DNA of 64,000 bases from Notolepis coatsorum (Eukaryota > Chordata > Actinopteri > Aulopiformes > Paralepididae). Under the pieces are notes generated by a model. The model was not told the DNA's origin. It ran no database searches and worked only from the letters and a program-made list of their open reading frames with translations. Positions 45,130-61,154 of this stretch are shown one piece after another; positions within the stretch are counted from its first letter, which is position 1; each line of letters begins with the position of its first letter. Both the position numbers and the translations under genes were made by a program. The stretch lies in assembly GCA_963971535.1 (NCBI GenBank), contig OZ020593.1:40951766-41015765 (forward strand), written 5' to 3'.

Positions 45130-45654
45130 CGAATTGAAGGCTTATTTGTTGCCTGTCGATAGCGACAAAATCCGACAAAATCCGTTCAGCGGTTCTCGAG
45201 TTACATGCCGGTATTTGAGGCTTGTGCAAAGTACACGCTATTGCGTAAAATACCACTCCCAACTCTTGGGGCTCAAGTTCCGTCAATCATTTGGCGATCT
45301 CGACAATTATTGTGGAGGGTTGTAGCCAATGAGTGTGGCTTTCCAATGATACCCTATCTGGGGATGTATGATCTAGGATCTAGGTGAAAAACTAACGAGC
45401 AAAAACAGGAAGAGAAAAACAGCCGAATTAATTGAAGTCTTGAAGTTTTTCTACAACTCAAGTTCAGACCTATGTTACTCTATTTCATGAGCACTAAAAG
45501 TGCATTTTTTTTCTGGAATCAGAAACTTCAGAATGACATCTTTCAAAAGAGACTCATGCATGTGCTATAAGTATAAAGTATGTTGTTTTGGTTTGCAAAA
45601 AAAGTATGCAGTCCTCAAAAACTAAAACGGCCAATTCTGGGGGCGCAGGTTAAC

Positions 45655-45899
45655 TCTTTCAGTACTGTATATTTGTATATCTGGTATGTCATAAATGTCT
45701 GGATGTAACAGTACTGTATATCTGTATGTCATGTATGTAATATATGTTATGATGAATTGAAAATGGGGGACCCTGATGTAAACAAGACGAAAGTCTTTCT
45801 CTGGTCTGCATCCCCTTAACAATTGTGTGTATTGAGCCGTACTGTATTGTACCCATTCTGCAATCTGTTAATAACATTTTCAATCAATCAATCAATCAA
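45655..45899 (+). mobile_element. LINE-A copy 8, 3' end
   Basis: The last 245 bases of LINE-A with (CAAT)n tail, abutting the integrase remnant that follows. The order suggests LINE insertion into the gypsy element or its deletion up to that point. Confidence 0.85.
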
Positions 45900-46700
45900 A
45901 CCTATTCGAGGTCAAGGGTCGCCAGTTCCTTCTGACTGTGGACAGGTATTCCAAATATCCACTGGTGGATGAAATGCCTAATGTGTCACAGTTTGGCCGA
46001 GTGGATGAGATCCTAACAGATAATGGGCCACAGTACACAGGGCAGGCCTTCAAAAGGTTTGTAACAGACTGGGGAGTCAAACACATCACAAGCTCTCCCC
46101 ATTACCCAAAGAGCAATGGGTTCATTGAAAGGCACGTGAGACACATCAAATCGATTGTGACAAAAACCCTGGAACAAGGAGGCTATCTACAGATGGCATT
46201 ACTACAAGTCAGAGCGACGCCCATCAACAGTAAACTGCCATCGCCAGCAGAGTTGATATTTGGGAGACCTGTCACCACCCGGCTGGCAAGTCGGGCAGAC
46301 CCAGGGAGGAGCATAGGTTTCACATGGAACAGAGAACAGCGGACCTAAAAGAGCATCACGACCGACCGCAGCTGCCGCAGAGAATTACCCCCACTCTGCC
46401 CTGGACAGCATGTGACTGACTGTGATGAACAAGGATAGAGGAACATGGCATCCAGCTATCGTTGTACAAAAGTGCAATGAGCCAAGAAGTTATGTTGTAC
46501 AAACACCAAATGGCAACCAGGTCAGGCGGTGCAGGAGCCACCTGTGTGAGCTATACATCCCACAGATGCAGAGAAGTTCAAAACAGACCCACTTTGCTGA
46601 GCCACAGCTTCAAGAGGACATTCACGAGGGTCATCGGGATTCGTGACCCACCGGAAAACACCTATAATGCAGAGTGACCCACCGGAAACACCTACAATGC
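45900..46700 (+). pseudogene. Ty3/gypsy-type integrase remnant
   Basis: The frame encodes LTVDRYSKYPLVDEMP (first catalytic Asp), then after only about 25 residues DEILTDNGPQYTGQAF (second Asp), and HYPKSNGFIERHVRHIKS (Glu), i.e. the D,D-35-E core. The Asp-Asp spacing is too short for the family, which points to an internal deletion. After a frameshift near 46320 the C-terminal domain continues as DRGTWHPAIVVQKCNEPRSYVV. Everything before the integrase is missing. Confidence 0.87.
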
Positions 46701-47184
46701 CACCCTGTACCACACAGGTGTCCAATAGCCCAGGACCAAGACGCACAAGATGTGGGAGGGTTGTAAACAGGCCAGATTATTACAAAGACTATGTGACATG
46801 AGCACACAATATTGCACATCAAATAATATATTCATAAGAAGAAAAATAATCCTTTATATTTTGTAGTATACTCACTACACAGGGTCAGAATAACACCAGG
46901 AGCACAAGTCTAAGTCATCATCGGGACTCTGTTCATTTGTTTTCTTATTTTCATTATTGTCTTGAAGGTTGAATGTTAAAAAAAAAATAAAAAAAAAATA
47001 AAGGGAGAGGATACTGTGATTTCACTATTTGGTGATATAATTTCAGTTGACTATTATTTGCACTACTTGGTGATGTGATTTCAGTGGACTATTGACAGAG
47101 TGTTGTTCTACATATATGTTCTGCTGAGGAAGGTTCTGCATTCTGTGAAAGTCTATACGGGACAATACAGCTAAACAGGGGGGA

Positions 47185-47332
47185 TGTAGTGATATGCAGT
47201 AGGGACTATATAATGCCGGTGCGTGGCCCGGATGATATATGGGTGCACCAGTATGTATGTAAGCGGCTATGTCAATGGAGTAAACTTCAGTCCAGTCTAC
47301 AACTGTCTTCATTGTCTCGATAACACTTCACA
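47185..47332 (+). mobile_element. 3' LTR of the gypsy remnant
   Basis: A purine run aaacaggggggа-like polypurine tract (47174-47184) is followed by TGTAGTGATATGC, with TATATAA at 47208-47214, and the element ends ACACTTCACA at 47332. At about 148 bases it is a short LTR. The 485 bases between integrase and LTR have no clear frame. 47335-47683 is unassigned AT-rich sequence. Confidence 0.7.
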
Positions 47333-47699
47333 TTTTTATTTATTTATATTACATTCGTATTATTATTATTATATTATTATTTTTATTATTATTATATATA
47401 TTAACATAACATATATATTCTTATTTAAGAATGGGTTGCCTACTTGCAAATTATGAGGAAAGGAGGAGGGAAAGCAGAGAAAGAAAGACACATACAAAGA
47501 GGTGGATGTGGGAGATGGAGACAGCATGATAGAGACACTTTCTTTCTCTGGACCGTCCTGGCGGTCCAAGACAGGCACAAACAGAGACAGAATAGTTTAG
47601 AATTGTGGATTTAAAATGTCCAAGAGTTACCAAGCTCTTGATTTGTAAGTAACCTATGATAAATATCAGCTCTACCCATGATTATAAAAGAGCAGCGGA

Positions 47700-48195
47700 G
47701 TAGGCGGTCAGGTGGCGTAGCGGAGATTGCGTTCGTCACCAACACCGGAGACGCTGGATTCGCCTGTTCGAATCCAGCTCACAGCTCCAGGGTTGTCACC
47801 AGCTTGGCTGGCCGTTCACACTAATACAATTGGCTGTATTAGAGGGTGGGAAAGCTGGCGGGGTGGGTCCGGGTCGTTGTAAACAGCGACTCCTATACAG
47901 TTCGGTCGGGGCGCCTGCTCAGCGCGGATAGGATCTAAGGGGGGTAGTGTGATCCTTCCACACGTTACACCCTCTCAGTGAGAGTCCGCGCTGCCAGGTG
48001 AAAATAAGCGGTTGATTGGCTAGACGTGTGTCGGAGGAAGCACGTGATAGCCTCCACTCTCCCAGACCGACTGTGGGGGGTAAGTGCGCAGCGACCAGGA
48101 AGGGGATTGGGAATTGGCATAACGACTAACATTGGGATGGGAGAAAATCGGAGGAAAAAGGAGGGGGAAAAAGATCAATAAAAAAAATTAAAAAG
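47700..48195 (+). mobile_element. tRNA-derived SINE, family B, full length
   Basis: Near-identical in order to 8100-8590. Target duplication ATAAAAGAGCAGCGGA at 47684-47699 and 48196-48211. Confidence 0.94.
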
Positions 48196-48329
48196 ATAAA
48201 AGAGCAGCGGAATAGACAGGCGTGTGGGAGAAACGCTGCTGGTGTGAACCAGGCTACTTGTTTGGGATTAGTGTTGGTGGAGGACCCAAACGCAGAACAG
48301 GGCCCTATTCCCCGTACCTGGTCCACCTT

Positions 48330-48710
48330 ATATTACATCTTTGTTGGTCTGGAGTGCTGTCACCTACCAAACTCGTTCGAATGATCGGCTTGTGCTCAGG
48401 GTGCCTCGAGTTCGGTCTGAGCTTGGAAAATCTGCCTTCTCCTACGATGCTCCATACACATGGAATACCCTGCAAAAGACTCTAAAGCTCGGAACATTCC
48501 CGTCATTCATGGAGTTTAAAGGCATTGCACTTGACCTATGTACTGAATCATGTAATTGTTTTTAATCCATCATTGTAGTAATTGTAATTCATTGTAATTA
48601 TTAACTGTTATGATATTTGTGTCCTTTGTTAACTCGTCATCACTGTAAATGAGGGAAACCTCAGTGCTTTCACGAGTATAAATAAAGGTTTGAAATGAAA
48701 TGAAATGGTT
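48330..48710 (+). pseudogene. LINE 3' end fragment with (GAAAT)n tail
   Basis: The frame gives SNDRLVLRVPRVRSELGKSAF and YDAPYTWNTLQKTLKLGTF then a stop, a pattern of the extreme C-terminus of LINE ORF2 proteins. The end reads aaataaaggtttgaaatgaaatgaaat. The clade is not resolved. Confidence 0.65.
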
Positions 48711-48893
48711 CAACTAAGTCGATCAAAAGTCCCATTATCCAGATTCAATTAACCCGATGTTTGAATCCGGGCTTTCCCTGTTCCTCGAACGCTGATTCAG
48801 TCTCGTTAATTCGAACCAGACTTGATATTCAGGATAATTGCGCGCTGCCGCCTCACTTGAAAAGACAAGTGTCGATCGCAGAAATCCTGATTT

Positions 48894-49380
48894 ATTTATT
48901 TTTTTTATCCACTTTTTCTCCCATTTTTCTATATATTTTTCCTCCCATCCCAATTTCGTATCATCCAATTCAACCCTCCCCTGTCACGAACGCTGTTTCT
49001 TGCCTCCCACAAGCCGGCTGCAATGTGGACTAAGTCATACATAGCACAAGTCCCCTCCGGTACTTGAGGTAACAGCAGTCGCATCTTTTCACCTGCGCAG
49101 CTCGATCTCTCAGTGGCAAGGAGTAACGCGTGGGAGGCTCACGCTGCCCCCGACACTTCCTGATTCTACTGCGCAGGCGCACCAACCGACCTGTAGGAGT
49201 CGCTGTCCACAACGCCCGATCCCCACCCATCAGTTTCCCACCCCCTAATACGGCCAATGTGTATTAGTATGAACGACCAGCTAAACTGAAAGCAATGTGG
49301 AGCGCTGGGCTCGAACAGGCGAGCCCAGCGTCTCCGCATTCGTGGCGAGCGCCGTGCCCACTACGCCACGTAGCCGCCCG
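48894..49380 (-). mobile_element. tRNA-derived SINE, family A
   Basis: Full-length copy with target duplication GAAATCCTGATTT at 48881-48893 and 49381-49393. Confidence 0.94.
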
Positions 49381-49403
49381 GAAATCCTGATTTTCTAACG
49401 GCA

Positions 49404-49472
49404 TTGATTGATTGATTGAAAACTTTATTAACAGATTGCAGAATGGGAACAATACAGTACGGCTCAATAGCC
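49404..49472 (-). mobile_element. LINE-A copy 9, tail end only
   Basis: (ATTG)n tail followed by aaaactttattaacagattgcagaatggg, truncated after about 65 bases. Confidence 0.85.
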
Positions 49473-49479
49473 TCGCCGA

Positions 49480-50630
49480 CAAGTTAAATGCATAATCTAT
49501 AGGCTAATGTTAAGTCCCTCATTACCCCAATCAATCAGATTATATTTCTATATTCAACTCTTTCAGAATAAGTAGATACAAATAAGCCCAAAGAGTATCT
49601 AATTGATATGAATGAATAGATACTTATGAGGATCTGTACTGTATGTGCTAGGCTTAGGTATCATGTACTTTATATATAAACACAGTTTTCAAGGCGCGGC
49701 CTCCGAAATAAATGTGTCTGAGAGGCTTGGAGGGAGGCTATACAGTTTCACTATTAATCAGGCTTTAATCTGTTTCGGACATCATCCATGTATACATGAA
49801 TTGAATTGATTAACCTTTGGTTTATACCAGTGACACCTCATGTTCATCATCAGATAACAGTGCTTGAACAGATAAATGCATTTTCTCAAATTCATTCGTC
49901 AAAACGTCAACGGCTCATTACATTTCTCAAATCCGTCAAACAGCGCATCTCATCAGACATTTTAATCCCAGTTACAATATCACAATAACGTGTGAGTGAC
50001 AGTGATACAATTAAACAATCCACAGATTCAGATTCCTCGTAATTCATAGTCCACGCATGAAGTCGCTTCAATTTATGCTTGAATGAAACACAATCCGGCT
50101 CTCCGTTAAGCAAATACACAGCGAATAATATGAAACTAATCAGAGCCAAACGCCCGATAGGTTTCATTCATTAAAAATATCCTGCAGGATTCACATTTGC
50201 AATGCGCCGTTATTAAAATAACCACAGTGTGTATCGCGACTCCGAGCGCGTATCCGTATAAATATGACGTGCATTATTTAGGACAAAGTAAATCTATAGG
50301 CTGAATATGATTTATTATCAGCATTTTAGGTATATTATTTTACATTTCAAAAGCCCCCTCTAGAAGAACGAAGCACAAAAACATAATTCAGAATGGTATA
50401 ATGGGATCTAGACTGTGAGAATTATTTCAGGAAGCGAGCTGGGATTTCTTTGCGAGGATGTGGCCATGCAGGTTATCGAGCTAACTGAACTAAACCCTGC
50501 TCTGGAGCAGGTTCAAACTTTTTGATCTGTTGCCATAGAGATTTAGACAATCGCACGTCGGGGAACGGAAAGGTCTGGTTTAAGTCAAGCTATGCTGAAA
50601 ATTATCCGGCTAACTCAGTTAGCCAGATAC
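49480..50630. other. stretch without recognised gene
   Basis: Ordinary-complexity sequence; short frames only. Some CpG-containing patches (50225-50260) but no splice-supported exon. Confidence 0.4.
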
Positions 50631-50635
50631 GAGGA

Positions 50636-51471
50636 ACAGGGCCCAGGATGAGGAGAAAAGCAATAGGCACAATGAGGCATGGAGCCAGGGGTGAAGTGTT
50701 CAAAAATAGAGCTTTACTTTCAGTAACAAAACAAGGGAGCACAGCAATGGCTGGCAAAGCGCAAAACATAAAACGATTAACTAAAAACCACAGCAGAGCT
50801 GGTAGGGAAAACAACACAATCTAACTACAAATAAAACACTAACAAAACTAGACGAACTGAACACGAAAACAAAGATGGTAGATAACAACAAAAACACTAA
50901 GGGTGGAGGCTCACGGGAGACAAGGTACAAAAACAGAGAACAGGAACATGAAGCAACAGCCAGGAACATTAGACAGCAACAGCAAACATGGACACCAAAC
51001 AGAAACAATGGACCAACCAGGAGTACAGGAAACACACAGCATATATAGACAGACTAATTAGCAACATGAGACACAGCAGGGCAATCAGCAAAACGAGACA
51101 CACATGGGGACAGGAACAGACTGAACACACTGGAGTAAAGGACTAAAGACAACATAAGGCCAAACATACTGGGGAACACACTAAAAAGACAGAATAACAC
51201 TTAACAAAAGCACGGGAACACAGAGGGTAACAAAACCAACGGAAGGGTTAACACTATGGGGAGAAAACACATAAATACAGATATCTTGATGATATGCAAG
51301 TGAAGGAGGAGTAGTGGCAATAAATGTCCAGCAGGGGGAGGTAGCCGTCTGTGAAAAGGAGGGGGCTGTTCATGAGTCCTTGGATGGACAGGAGGGGAGG
51401 AGTAGGAGGGGGGATCGGGGCAGGAACCTCTGAATGGGGGGGGGGGGGGGGGGGGGGGGTGGACCGTAACA
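50636..51471 (-). mobile_element. LTR-like repeat related to 59017-59956
   Basis: Read on the minus strand it starts TGTTACGGTCCACC and shares blocks with the plus-strand LTR at 59017: gtttatgtgttttctcccca, cagtgtgttcagtctgttcc, aattagtctgt. A 24-base C/G-run (51437-51460) is inside. The far end is diverged and no target duplication was found. Confidence 0.6.
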
Positions 51472-51570
51472 CTACTGCTCACATAACATTGATATTTTGT
51501 CACAATCTCATATTCACAAACCAGGCCCAATAAAGACAGCAGGGAGGTCAGCTGATGATTTGATCACATC

Positions 51571-53774
51571 TTTATTAATTAAATTCATGTTTGCTAAATA
51601 TGTTTTTCTTCAAGCCATTTTTCAGTAACACAAAATAAGAAATAATACAAAATAATACAAAAAAGGAACTTGGTAGTATCTTGTCCTTTCAGACATTACA
51701 AGAGTTGAAACGACAATAAAAAGAAACTAGCAGACAATGATATTCAAACTTTTTTTTCCTTTTAATGTTTACGGTGTACCATGTAGTAGATCAAAATTAA
51801 AACGATTTTATATATGTATATATTTATATATTTATATTGATATAGTTTAAAAAATAAAAGCGGAAATGTCTGTCTCATTAAATTCACAATAATCCTTTTA
51901 AAGTATTCACACGCAATAGCTTGATATATTTGAATATATATATGTACACATAATAAATAACAATTATATTTACATCCAAGTACACTGCCTCTCTGTCTCT
52001 ACCAAGAACACAGCAGGACACAACAGAAGAACATAGCAGCAAATTTTGCCCCAAGACGGAGGGTTTGTGGGCCTCCGTCTCTCTTCCCTCACCTCTCTTT
52101 TCCAACAACACTTTATATATCAAAAAACCCATTCTCTTTAACATTCATTCTTTCCTACAACCTTCATTTCTCTCATCCTTTACTTCACGGATATCATCTA
52201 CAACGACCGAACCCATGAAAAAATATATGTCAACATATACTATACACACTATGTTGTTTTGATATATTGTGTAAAAAAAAAGAAGAGCTTCCATATAGCC
52301 AAATATATTCCTAGGGATATTTGTAAATGTAGTATATATTGACATATACAATGTTTTTTCAAATAAGGGTGGGTTCCTGTTCAAACAAGTACACCACACA
52401 AAACTCCATTATCTCAAATACTCGTTCCTAAAATGCATTACTCTTCCTATAAAGACTTGTCACTCTCGACATTATTTACCATCATCACACCTGTTGGCTC
52501 AGCCGCCTCCTGCTGCTGGTTGTCTGCGTGGACACTTGGCTCAGGACAGCGGCTTCATTGACCAACCTTTATGCTTAGGTTATCATTTACTATGAATCAC
52601 TAACATTCTCTGCTTTTTCTTCACTTTTATAGAAATATCAATAGAGATCAAAAAGCATCTAGAACGTCAACAAATTACAAGCTGCTTTAATCTTTTGCCT
52701 ACACGGTTTTGAAATGAAGACAATTTTAAAAGAAGAAAATATTTGAAAAAGAAAAAAAAGCAGGTCAATTGCAGGAATTCCTCATCCTCGATTGAGCCAT
52801 TTTGTGTCAGCTGTTCGCCACCTAGTGGTCATCCTCAGTCACTGCAGCTACGGAGAACCCTTTGCATCACTGGAGATGGAGGAAGCAGGAGCTTCTGAAC
52901 CCCTCCACAAATACAATGAGCTGTCAGTCAAACTATTTCAGAGTTTTGACTGGTCCACATGAATGATTCTCTTACAGTATCCCTCCTTCTAGCTCTAGGA
53001 TTCAGAAGCTTTGTTTCCTCCTCCTCAAACAAGCATTTTCCAGAGGTACAACTTGAACTAATAGCTTAGGCCCGAAAAAACATTGTTCCCTTATAAACAA
53101 CTCCTGGTGTACTAGCCTTTTGGTTTGGTTTCCTTAGTACCAATAAAGCCACAAGGGAGGGGGTGTTGTAGATTGATTTCCTCCCTGTCTACCTGAATAT
53201 ATATATATTCTTTCCTCCTCTGTGCCACGTCTTCATATTAACCATATGCAGAACTGGCCCTGGACCAGTTATTAAGGGCAAATCTTAACCCCTCACACAC
53301 AATATGTCATTCCACACCACAGATCACACATTTTACCCTCATGACCCTCTGGCTGCACTCACTGACGCTATGCCATCTGTATGTTGAATTCAAATTTGTT
53401 ATATAATCCTGTTTGTTATCACAGCCCACTTTGAACAACCTCATTCATCACTGTGGGCTTCAATATAAAATAAGGACCAAAAGATCAATAGGGCACAATC
53501 AACTGGCTTCTACATAGGGACATGAGGGACATCTTTAGATACCAAAATGTTAAAACTTTTGTACTCCGTTTTATCCCAACAATCCTTTGCACCTCAGCCG
53601 TTCTCCGTAGTGCAGTACGTCCTAGGACCACCCCAGGGAAGCAACATGTATTTACTATGGAACTGAACTAACGTTGTTGTTGTTGTTACACATTTTAAGT
53701 GTGTTAAGGTAACATTATTGAAGAGTCAAATATGATAAGAACTGCAGTTTTGTCTGGAGGGCTACGGTCAGAAT
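51571..53774 (-). other. probable lzts3 3' UTR
   Basis: About 2.2 kb downstream of the lzts3 stop is free of recognised repeats, AT-rich, and ends at an AATAAA (51576-51571, minus). A long 3' UTR is known for mammalian LZTS3; the exact end here is inferred. Confidence 0.45.
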
Positions 53775-56849
<3,075 letters not shown>

Positions 56850-57868
56850 CTTAGGAAGTGGGAAAATAGGAATAAAACCATATACAATCTGGTAAATTAC
56901 TCTATTCAAATAGTAAAAATGTACAGTACATACTGGTCATTCCAGGATTCGGGGTAGGCCTATATTTTGAGTCTATAAAAAGTTGTATTTTCTTTTTCAT
57001 TGAATTGATTATATTTTCATTGCTCAGCTTGTTAATTTTGTTGATTTTGGGGGGGAATCCATGCACTAACATGACAATATGTCAACTCTGTTACAGAAGA
57101 ATTGGGGCACATATGCACACTATAACATATAATACGCTACCCCTATTATTCAAATATATAGTTTAACCAGATGGAGACATTTAGTTTTAGACTAAAACAA
57201 GGTTTGCGAAGGTAGTATATATTTGTCCTTAGTAAATGCATAAAAATTGTGTAGCCAACATTCTTTGACATTTTGCTAAGAATATTAATTATGACTTGAG
57301 CTGAGAATCGAAATTCAATACTTTTATGGTCTCGATCGGATTGCGTCATTACTATAGAGTCGAAAAATGCTGTGTCATTGAATACCAAGTCATTTATCTC
57401 ATCAGCGTCAGTGAGCCAATAAGTTCTTCTGTTCAATCAATCCAAAATATAACAAAGCTTCCGGTTAATCGCCAACCGCCTCCACTCACGTCAAAATAAA
57501 TGAATATACTTTTATGAACTGAAACCTTAGAGACCTTCAGGGGGGAAAAAAGAGAAAAAGGCGGTATTTCACGCAGCGAAGAGACCATAAGTTTAATGTG
57601 CAAGGTTATTGTTTAAAATTGATCTAAAAGGATGATCTGTCAGATTTAGTAGATGACACTAAAAGGGAAAAAGCAGAAATCTCTAGTCTATGTTTTTTTC
57701 TTCCAGTCTGGAAAGGTTGGAGTCAAAATACCCAACCAGTCACAGTCAGCTGGGGATGTCTGTGAGGAACAGCATGTGGCGATTAACCAGTTTCACAACT
57801 GTAAGCATTTTAGGAACTACAGTGTACACTATGTCTACGTATCCTATAAGCTCAGCTGTTGAATTTAT
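56850..57868. other. stretch without recognised gene
   Basis: AT-rich sequence upstream of the first visible lzts3 exon; short frames only, no named repeat. Confidence 0.4.
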
Positions 57869-57880
57869 CCTTGTATTTGT

Positions 57881-58297
57881 TTAGTTTTTTATCCACTTTT
57901 TCTCCTTATTTTCAGACTATGCCCCCCACTGGTCGGTTGTAGGGAGGATAGAAGCCTTGCATCACATGTCCCCTCCGGTACACAAGGAGGCAGCCTGTCA
58001 CATCTTTTCACCTGCCAGCACGGACTCTCATTGGCGAGGTGTAATTCATGGGAGGCTCACACTACCCCCGCCACTTCCTGTCTCTGCTGTGCAGGCATCC
58101 CCCAACCGACCTGTAGGAGTCGATGTCCACAACGTCCAAATTACCACCCATCGACTTCCACCTGCTGGCTCTGCCAATTGAGCCAGTATGACGGCCAGCC
58201 CAAGCCGGAGGCAATGCTGACACCCGGATTCGAGACCGGAGTCACTTTCATTGGTGACGAGCGCAATCTCCGCTGCGCCACCCAGCCGCCCAGTTAG
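57881..58297 (-). mobile_element. tRNA-derived SINE, family C
   Basis: Left end ttttttatccactttttctcc, right end tRNA-like head cgccacccagccgccc. Target duplication CCTTGTATTTGT at 57869-57880 and 58298-58309. 58310-59016 holds nothing I recognise. Confidence 0.9.
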
Positions 58298-59016
58298 CCT
58301 TGTATTTGTGTGATATTGCGTCTATCAAGACTTGTGCCCAAGTCATTGTTTGCGTGTTCCAGTTAGCGTTAACATTAGTGAACTGCAGAGAGGAGAACAT
58401 GACAGAAGGAAATGTTAAACTGGTAAGAGGTTAAATATACTGTAAAATTGGCACTTTTAGAATCAACGTATGTACTCAGAGTTGGGCTTTCATGTGCCAA
58501 AGTCAATGAAGCAGTTACAGGTGTATTGCCTATTGCACATCCATCAGTTGCTTTACGTTTCACAAAAATGAAACGAATCAAATAAAAAATATTCCAACAT
58601 TCCATCCATCAAGAGGTCTTGTTGTTGTTGTCTGTTTGCCTTTTGGTGTGCAACTCATTTAGTCTACTAAAGCTGGTTAAGATAGTTCATCAGTAAATAC
58701 ATATTCTAAAATCATTAAAACTGTCATGCATTTTTATTAATTTAGACAGGACCAAAATAAAAGTGAAAAATACTGTGTGCCAAACATGCAGAAAATCAAC
58801 TCACTTTGCTTTGATTTCTGACACAATACATGGTTCTTTGTATCATAGTTTAGTATTGGGGAAAGTCTCAGATACTGATATTCTGTTTTGGGCAGTAATG
58901 GTATTGGTGTATCCCTAGTAAATTATGTAGTTTAATACAAATAATAAATGGTTAATCCTGAAGATGTGAAAGGTACCCTGAATTCTAGAATAACCCATAT
59001 ACAATATAATATAATA

Positions 59017-59956
59017 TGTTACGTTCCACCCGGTCCTGCCTCACAGCCCCCACCTTTCCATGGATTTCCTCCACCTGCTGGACAATTCTTGTCATTGCCC
59101 CTTGAACTTTGTGTACATTTGTGTCTGGTCAAACTGTCTGTGTTTATGAGTGTTCTCCCCATCCTGGTGTCTATCCCAGTGTACCTGTTGCCCCTTGTTT
59201 TCTCTTGTCTGGTATAGCTTGTGATTATTGTCTTTAGTGTTTTGTCCCCAGTGTGTTTTGTGTTATTCAGTCTTTTACCCCAGTTTGTTCAGTCTGTTCC
59301 ATCCGAGGTGTGTCTTGTTCCCAATCATCCTCATGTCTTAATTAGTCTGTGTATTTAAGTGTTGTCTGCCCTGCCTTCCTTGTCGGGTCATTGCTCCTGT
59401 TTCGCTGTTCCTGTCTTGACACCTGTTCCTTGGATGTTCCTGGGATTTCGTAGTGTAGTGTTATTTAGATTGTCAGCCGTTCGCTGAACACTACCGTGAG
59501 TAGCCTTGTAATTCATTGTGTGGGCATTATCGCTCCCGTCTTGGAGGATAAGCTCATTGCCGTTATTAGTTTTGACCTCGCTTGCATTATTGTGTGTGTT
59601 TACTGTTATGTGCTTATGTAGCACCGTCGTCCGACGTCTTTTATTTATTTATTTTTGCTTAGTTTTGGAGACTGTCTTCTCTTTGTTTTCCCCGTTTTAT
59701 CGTATAGTTCAGTTTATGCGATAACATGTTTTGAAGACTGTGTCTTACCTTTGTTTTCCCTATTTTGGAGATGAGCGTAGTCTCCCGTTTTCCCTGTGCG
59801 TCGCTATCTGCGTTTATGCCTTTTGCCCTCAAACAATAAATGAACAGTCCATTGTTTGAGAACCAACACCTGCCTCCTGTCTATCCTCTGCCTGTCTGCG
59901 TTTGGGTTCTACATCCTATAACCCCACCATGCTGTCCAAATGTACCCATTCTAACA
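59017..59956 (+). mobile_element. solo LTR, 940 bp
   Basis: Begins TGTTACG and ends TCTAACA (inverted TGTTA/TAACA). ATAATA lies directly on both sides (59011-59016, 59957-59962), a 5-6 base target duplication in AT-rich DNA. AATAAA at 59835 is placed like an LTR poly(A) signal. A related copy in the other orientation is at 50636-51471. Confidence 0.8.
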
Positions 59957-59963
59957 ATAATAT

Positions 59964-60610
59964 GGATCTTTATTAATCCCCTTGAGGAAATGCAAGGGTC
60001 ATAGCAGCACAGGGGAGCGGGAGGGGAGGTACAGGCAGGGTAATAGGTAATATGTAAAATAAAAGAATAGAAATATAAGAATTGTGGTAGATAATAAAGA
60101 ACAGTGGGGCGACAGTGGCTCAGGAGGTAGAGCAGTCGTCTGGCAATTCGGAGGTTCCCGGTTCGATTCCCGCTCCTCCCGGGCAGCGTGTCGATGTGTC
60201 CTTGAGCAAGACACTTAACCCCTAATTGCTCCCGATGAGCAGGTTGGCACCTTGCATGGTTGCCTCCGCTGTCGGTGTGTGAATGTGTGAGTGAATGGGT
60301 AAAATGTGAGTAACAAATTGTAAAGCGCTTTGGATAAAAGCGCTATATAAAAAAAAGCAGCCAGAACAAGATAAAATATGAAATAAAAATAAAGATACCG
60401 TTTTTTTTCTGCTGGACAGGTGATACACATATGTATACTCAATATATCAATAATAACACAATGCACATATGTACAGCTCCCCCCTCCTGGTATAATATAC
60501 AGATTATATCCTAAGTCAACCCCATGTACAAATATATATAGCCTATATGTGCAATACTCCGTACAGAGTCTTAGTCTACCCTGGTATAAATAAAGAGAAA
60601 AAAAAAGTAA
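59964..60610 (-). mobile_element. LINE 3' end remnant split by a SINE
   Basis: ggatctttattaatcccctt at the left is the common 3' end of CR1/Rex1-like fish LINEs in minus orientation. AT-rich 3' UTR-like sequence continues on both sides of a SINE at 60106-60355. No coding part is visible. Confidence 0.5.
60106..60355 (+). mobile_element. tRNA-derived SINE, family E, with LINE-type tail
   Basis: Head ggggcgacagtggctcagga with B-box ggttcgattccc, middle tgtccttgagcaagacactt, and a tail ttgtaaagcgctttggataa with aagcgctatataaaa, as in L2-derived tails. No clean target duplication found. Confidence 0.8.
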
Positions 60611-60732
60611 ATCACTATCATTGGCCGATACTGATATGTTTGCCGACATAGCTGTCCAATAGCCCCAAACCAATGGTCAAAGTGTATTACTGTTAATTAC
60701 TGTTAAGTAAAATCAATGGATCAGATCGGTTC

Positions 60733-61001
60733 TCTATGAGAGCATAGGACTCAGAACCGTTATCGATACTGAGAGAGCATAGAACTCAGAACCGTTATTG
60801 ATACTGAGAGAGCATAGGACTGAGAACCGTTATTGATACTGAGAGAGCATAGGACTGAGAACCGTTATTGATACTGAGAGCATAGGACTGAGAACCGTTA
60901 TTGATACTGAGAGAGCATAGGACTGAGAACTGTTATTGATACTGAGAGAGCATAGGACTCAGAACCATTATCCATACTGAGAGAGCATAAGACTCAGAAC
61001 C
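60733..61001. repeat. 35-bp minisatellite, about 7-8 units
   Basis: Unit actgagagagcataggactg followed by agaaccgttattgat, with small changes between units (CTCAG/CTGAG; one unit lacks 4 bases). Confidence 0.92.
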
Positions 61002-61152
61002 ACATAGAGCGCTCAGCCGCGGCACGGCCGACCCGGGTTCGATTCCCAAACCCGTCGTTATTTGCCGAATGTCTCCCCCCACTCTGTCTCCTATTCCTCC
61101 TCTCTCTCTCTCTACTGGACTGCCCAGTAGAAAAAAGCGATAAAAAAAAAAA
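61002..61152 (+). mobile_element. tRNA-like SINE, family F
   Basis: gctcagccgcggcacggccg and B-box gggttcgattcccaaaccc are followed by a C/T-rich body (ctctctctctct...) and an A-run at 61142-61153. It abuts the minisatellite. No target duplication found. Confidence 0.6.
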
Positions 61153-61154
61153 AC

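Noticed and set aside
60106..60180. Possible functional tRNA gene (also in the heads of the other SINEs)
   Set aside because: B-box-like sequence is present, but the cloverleaf arms are not intact and the sequence continues into SINE bodies and tails.
60733..61001. Regular 35-bp repeats resembling a CRISPR array
   Set aside because: The units are contiguous with no unique spacers, and the window is clearly from a vertebrate; it is a minisatellite.
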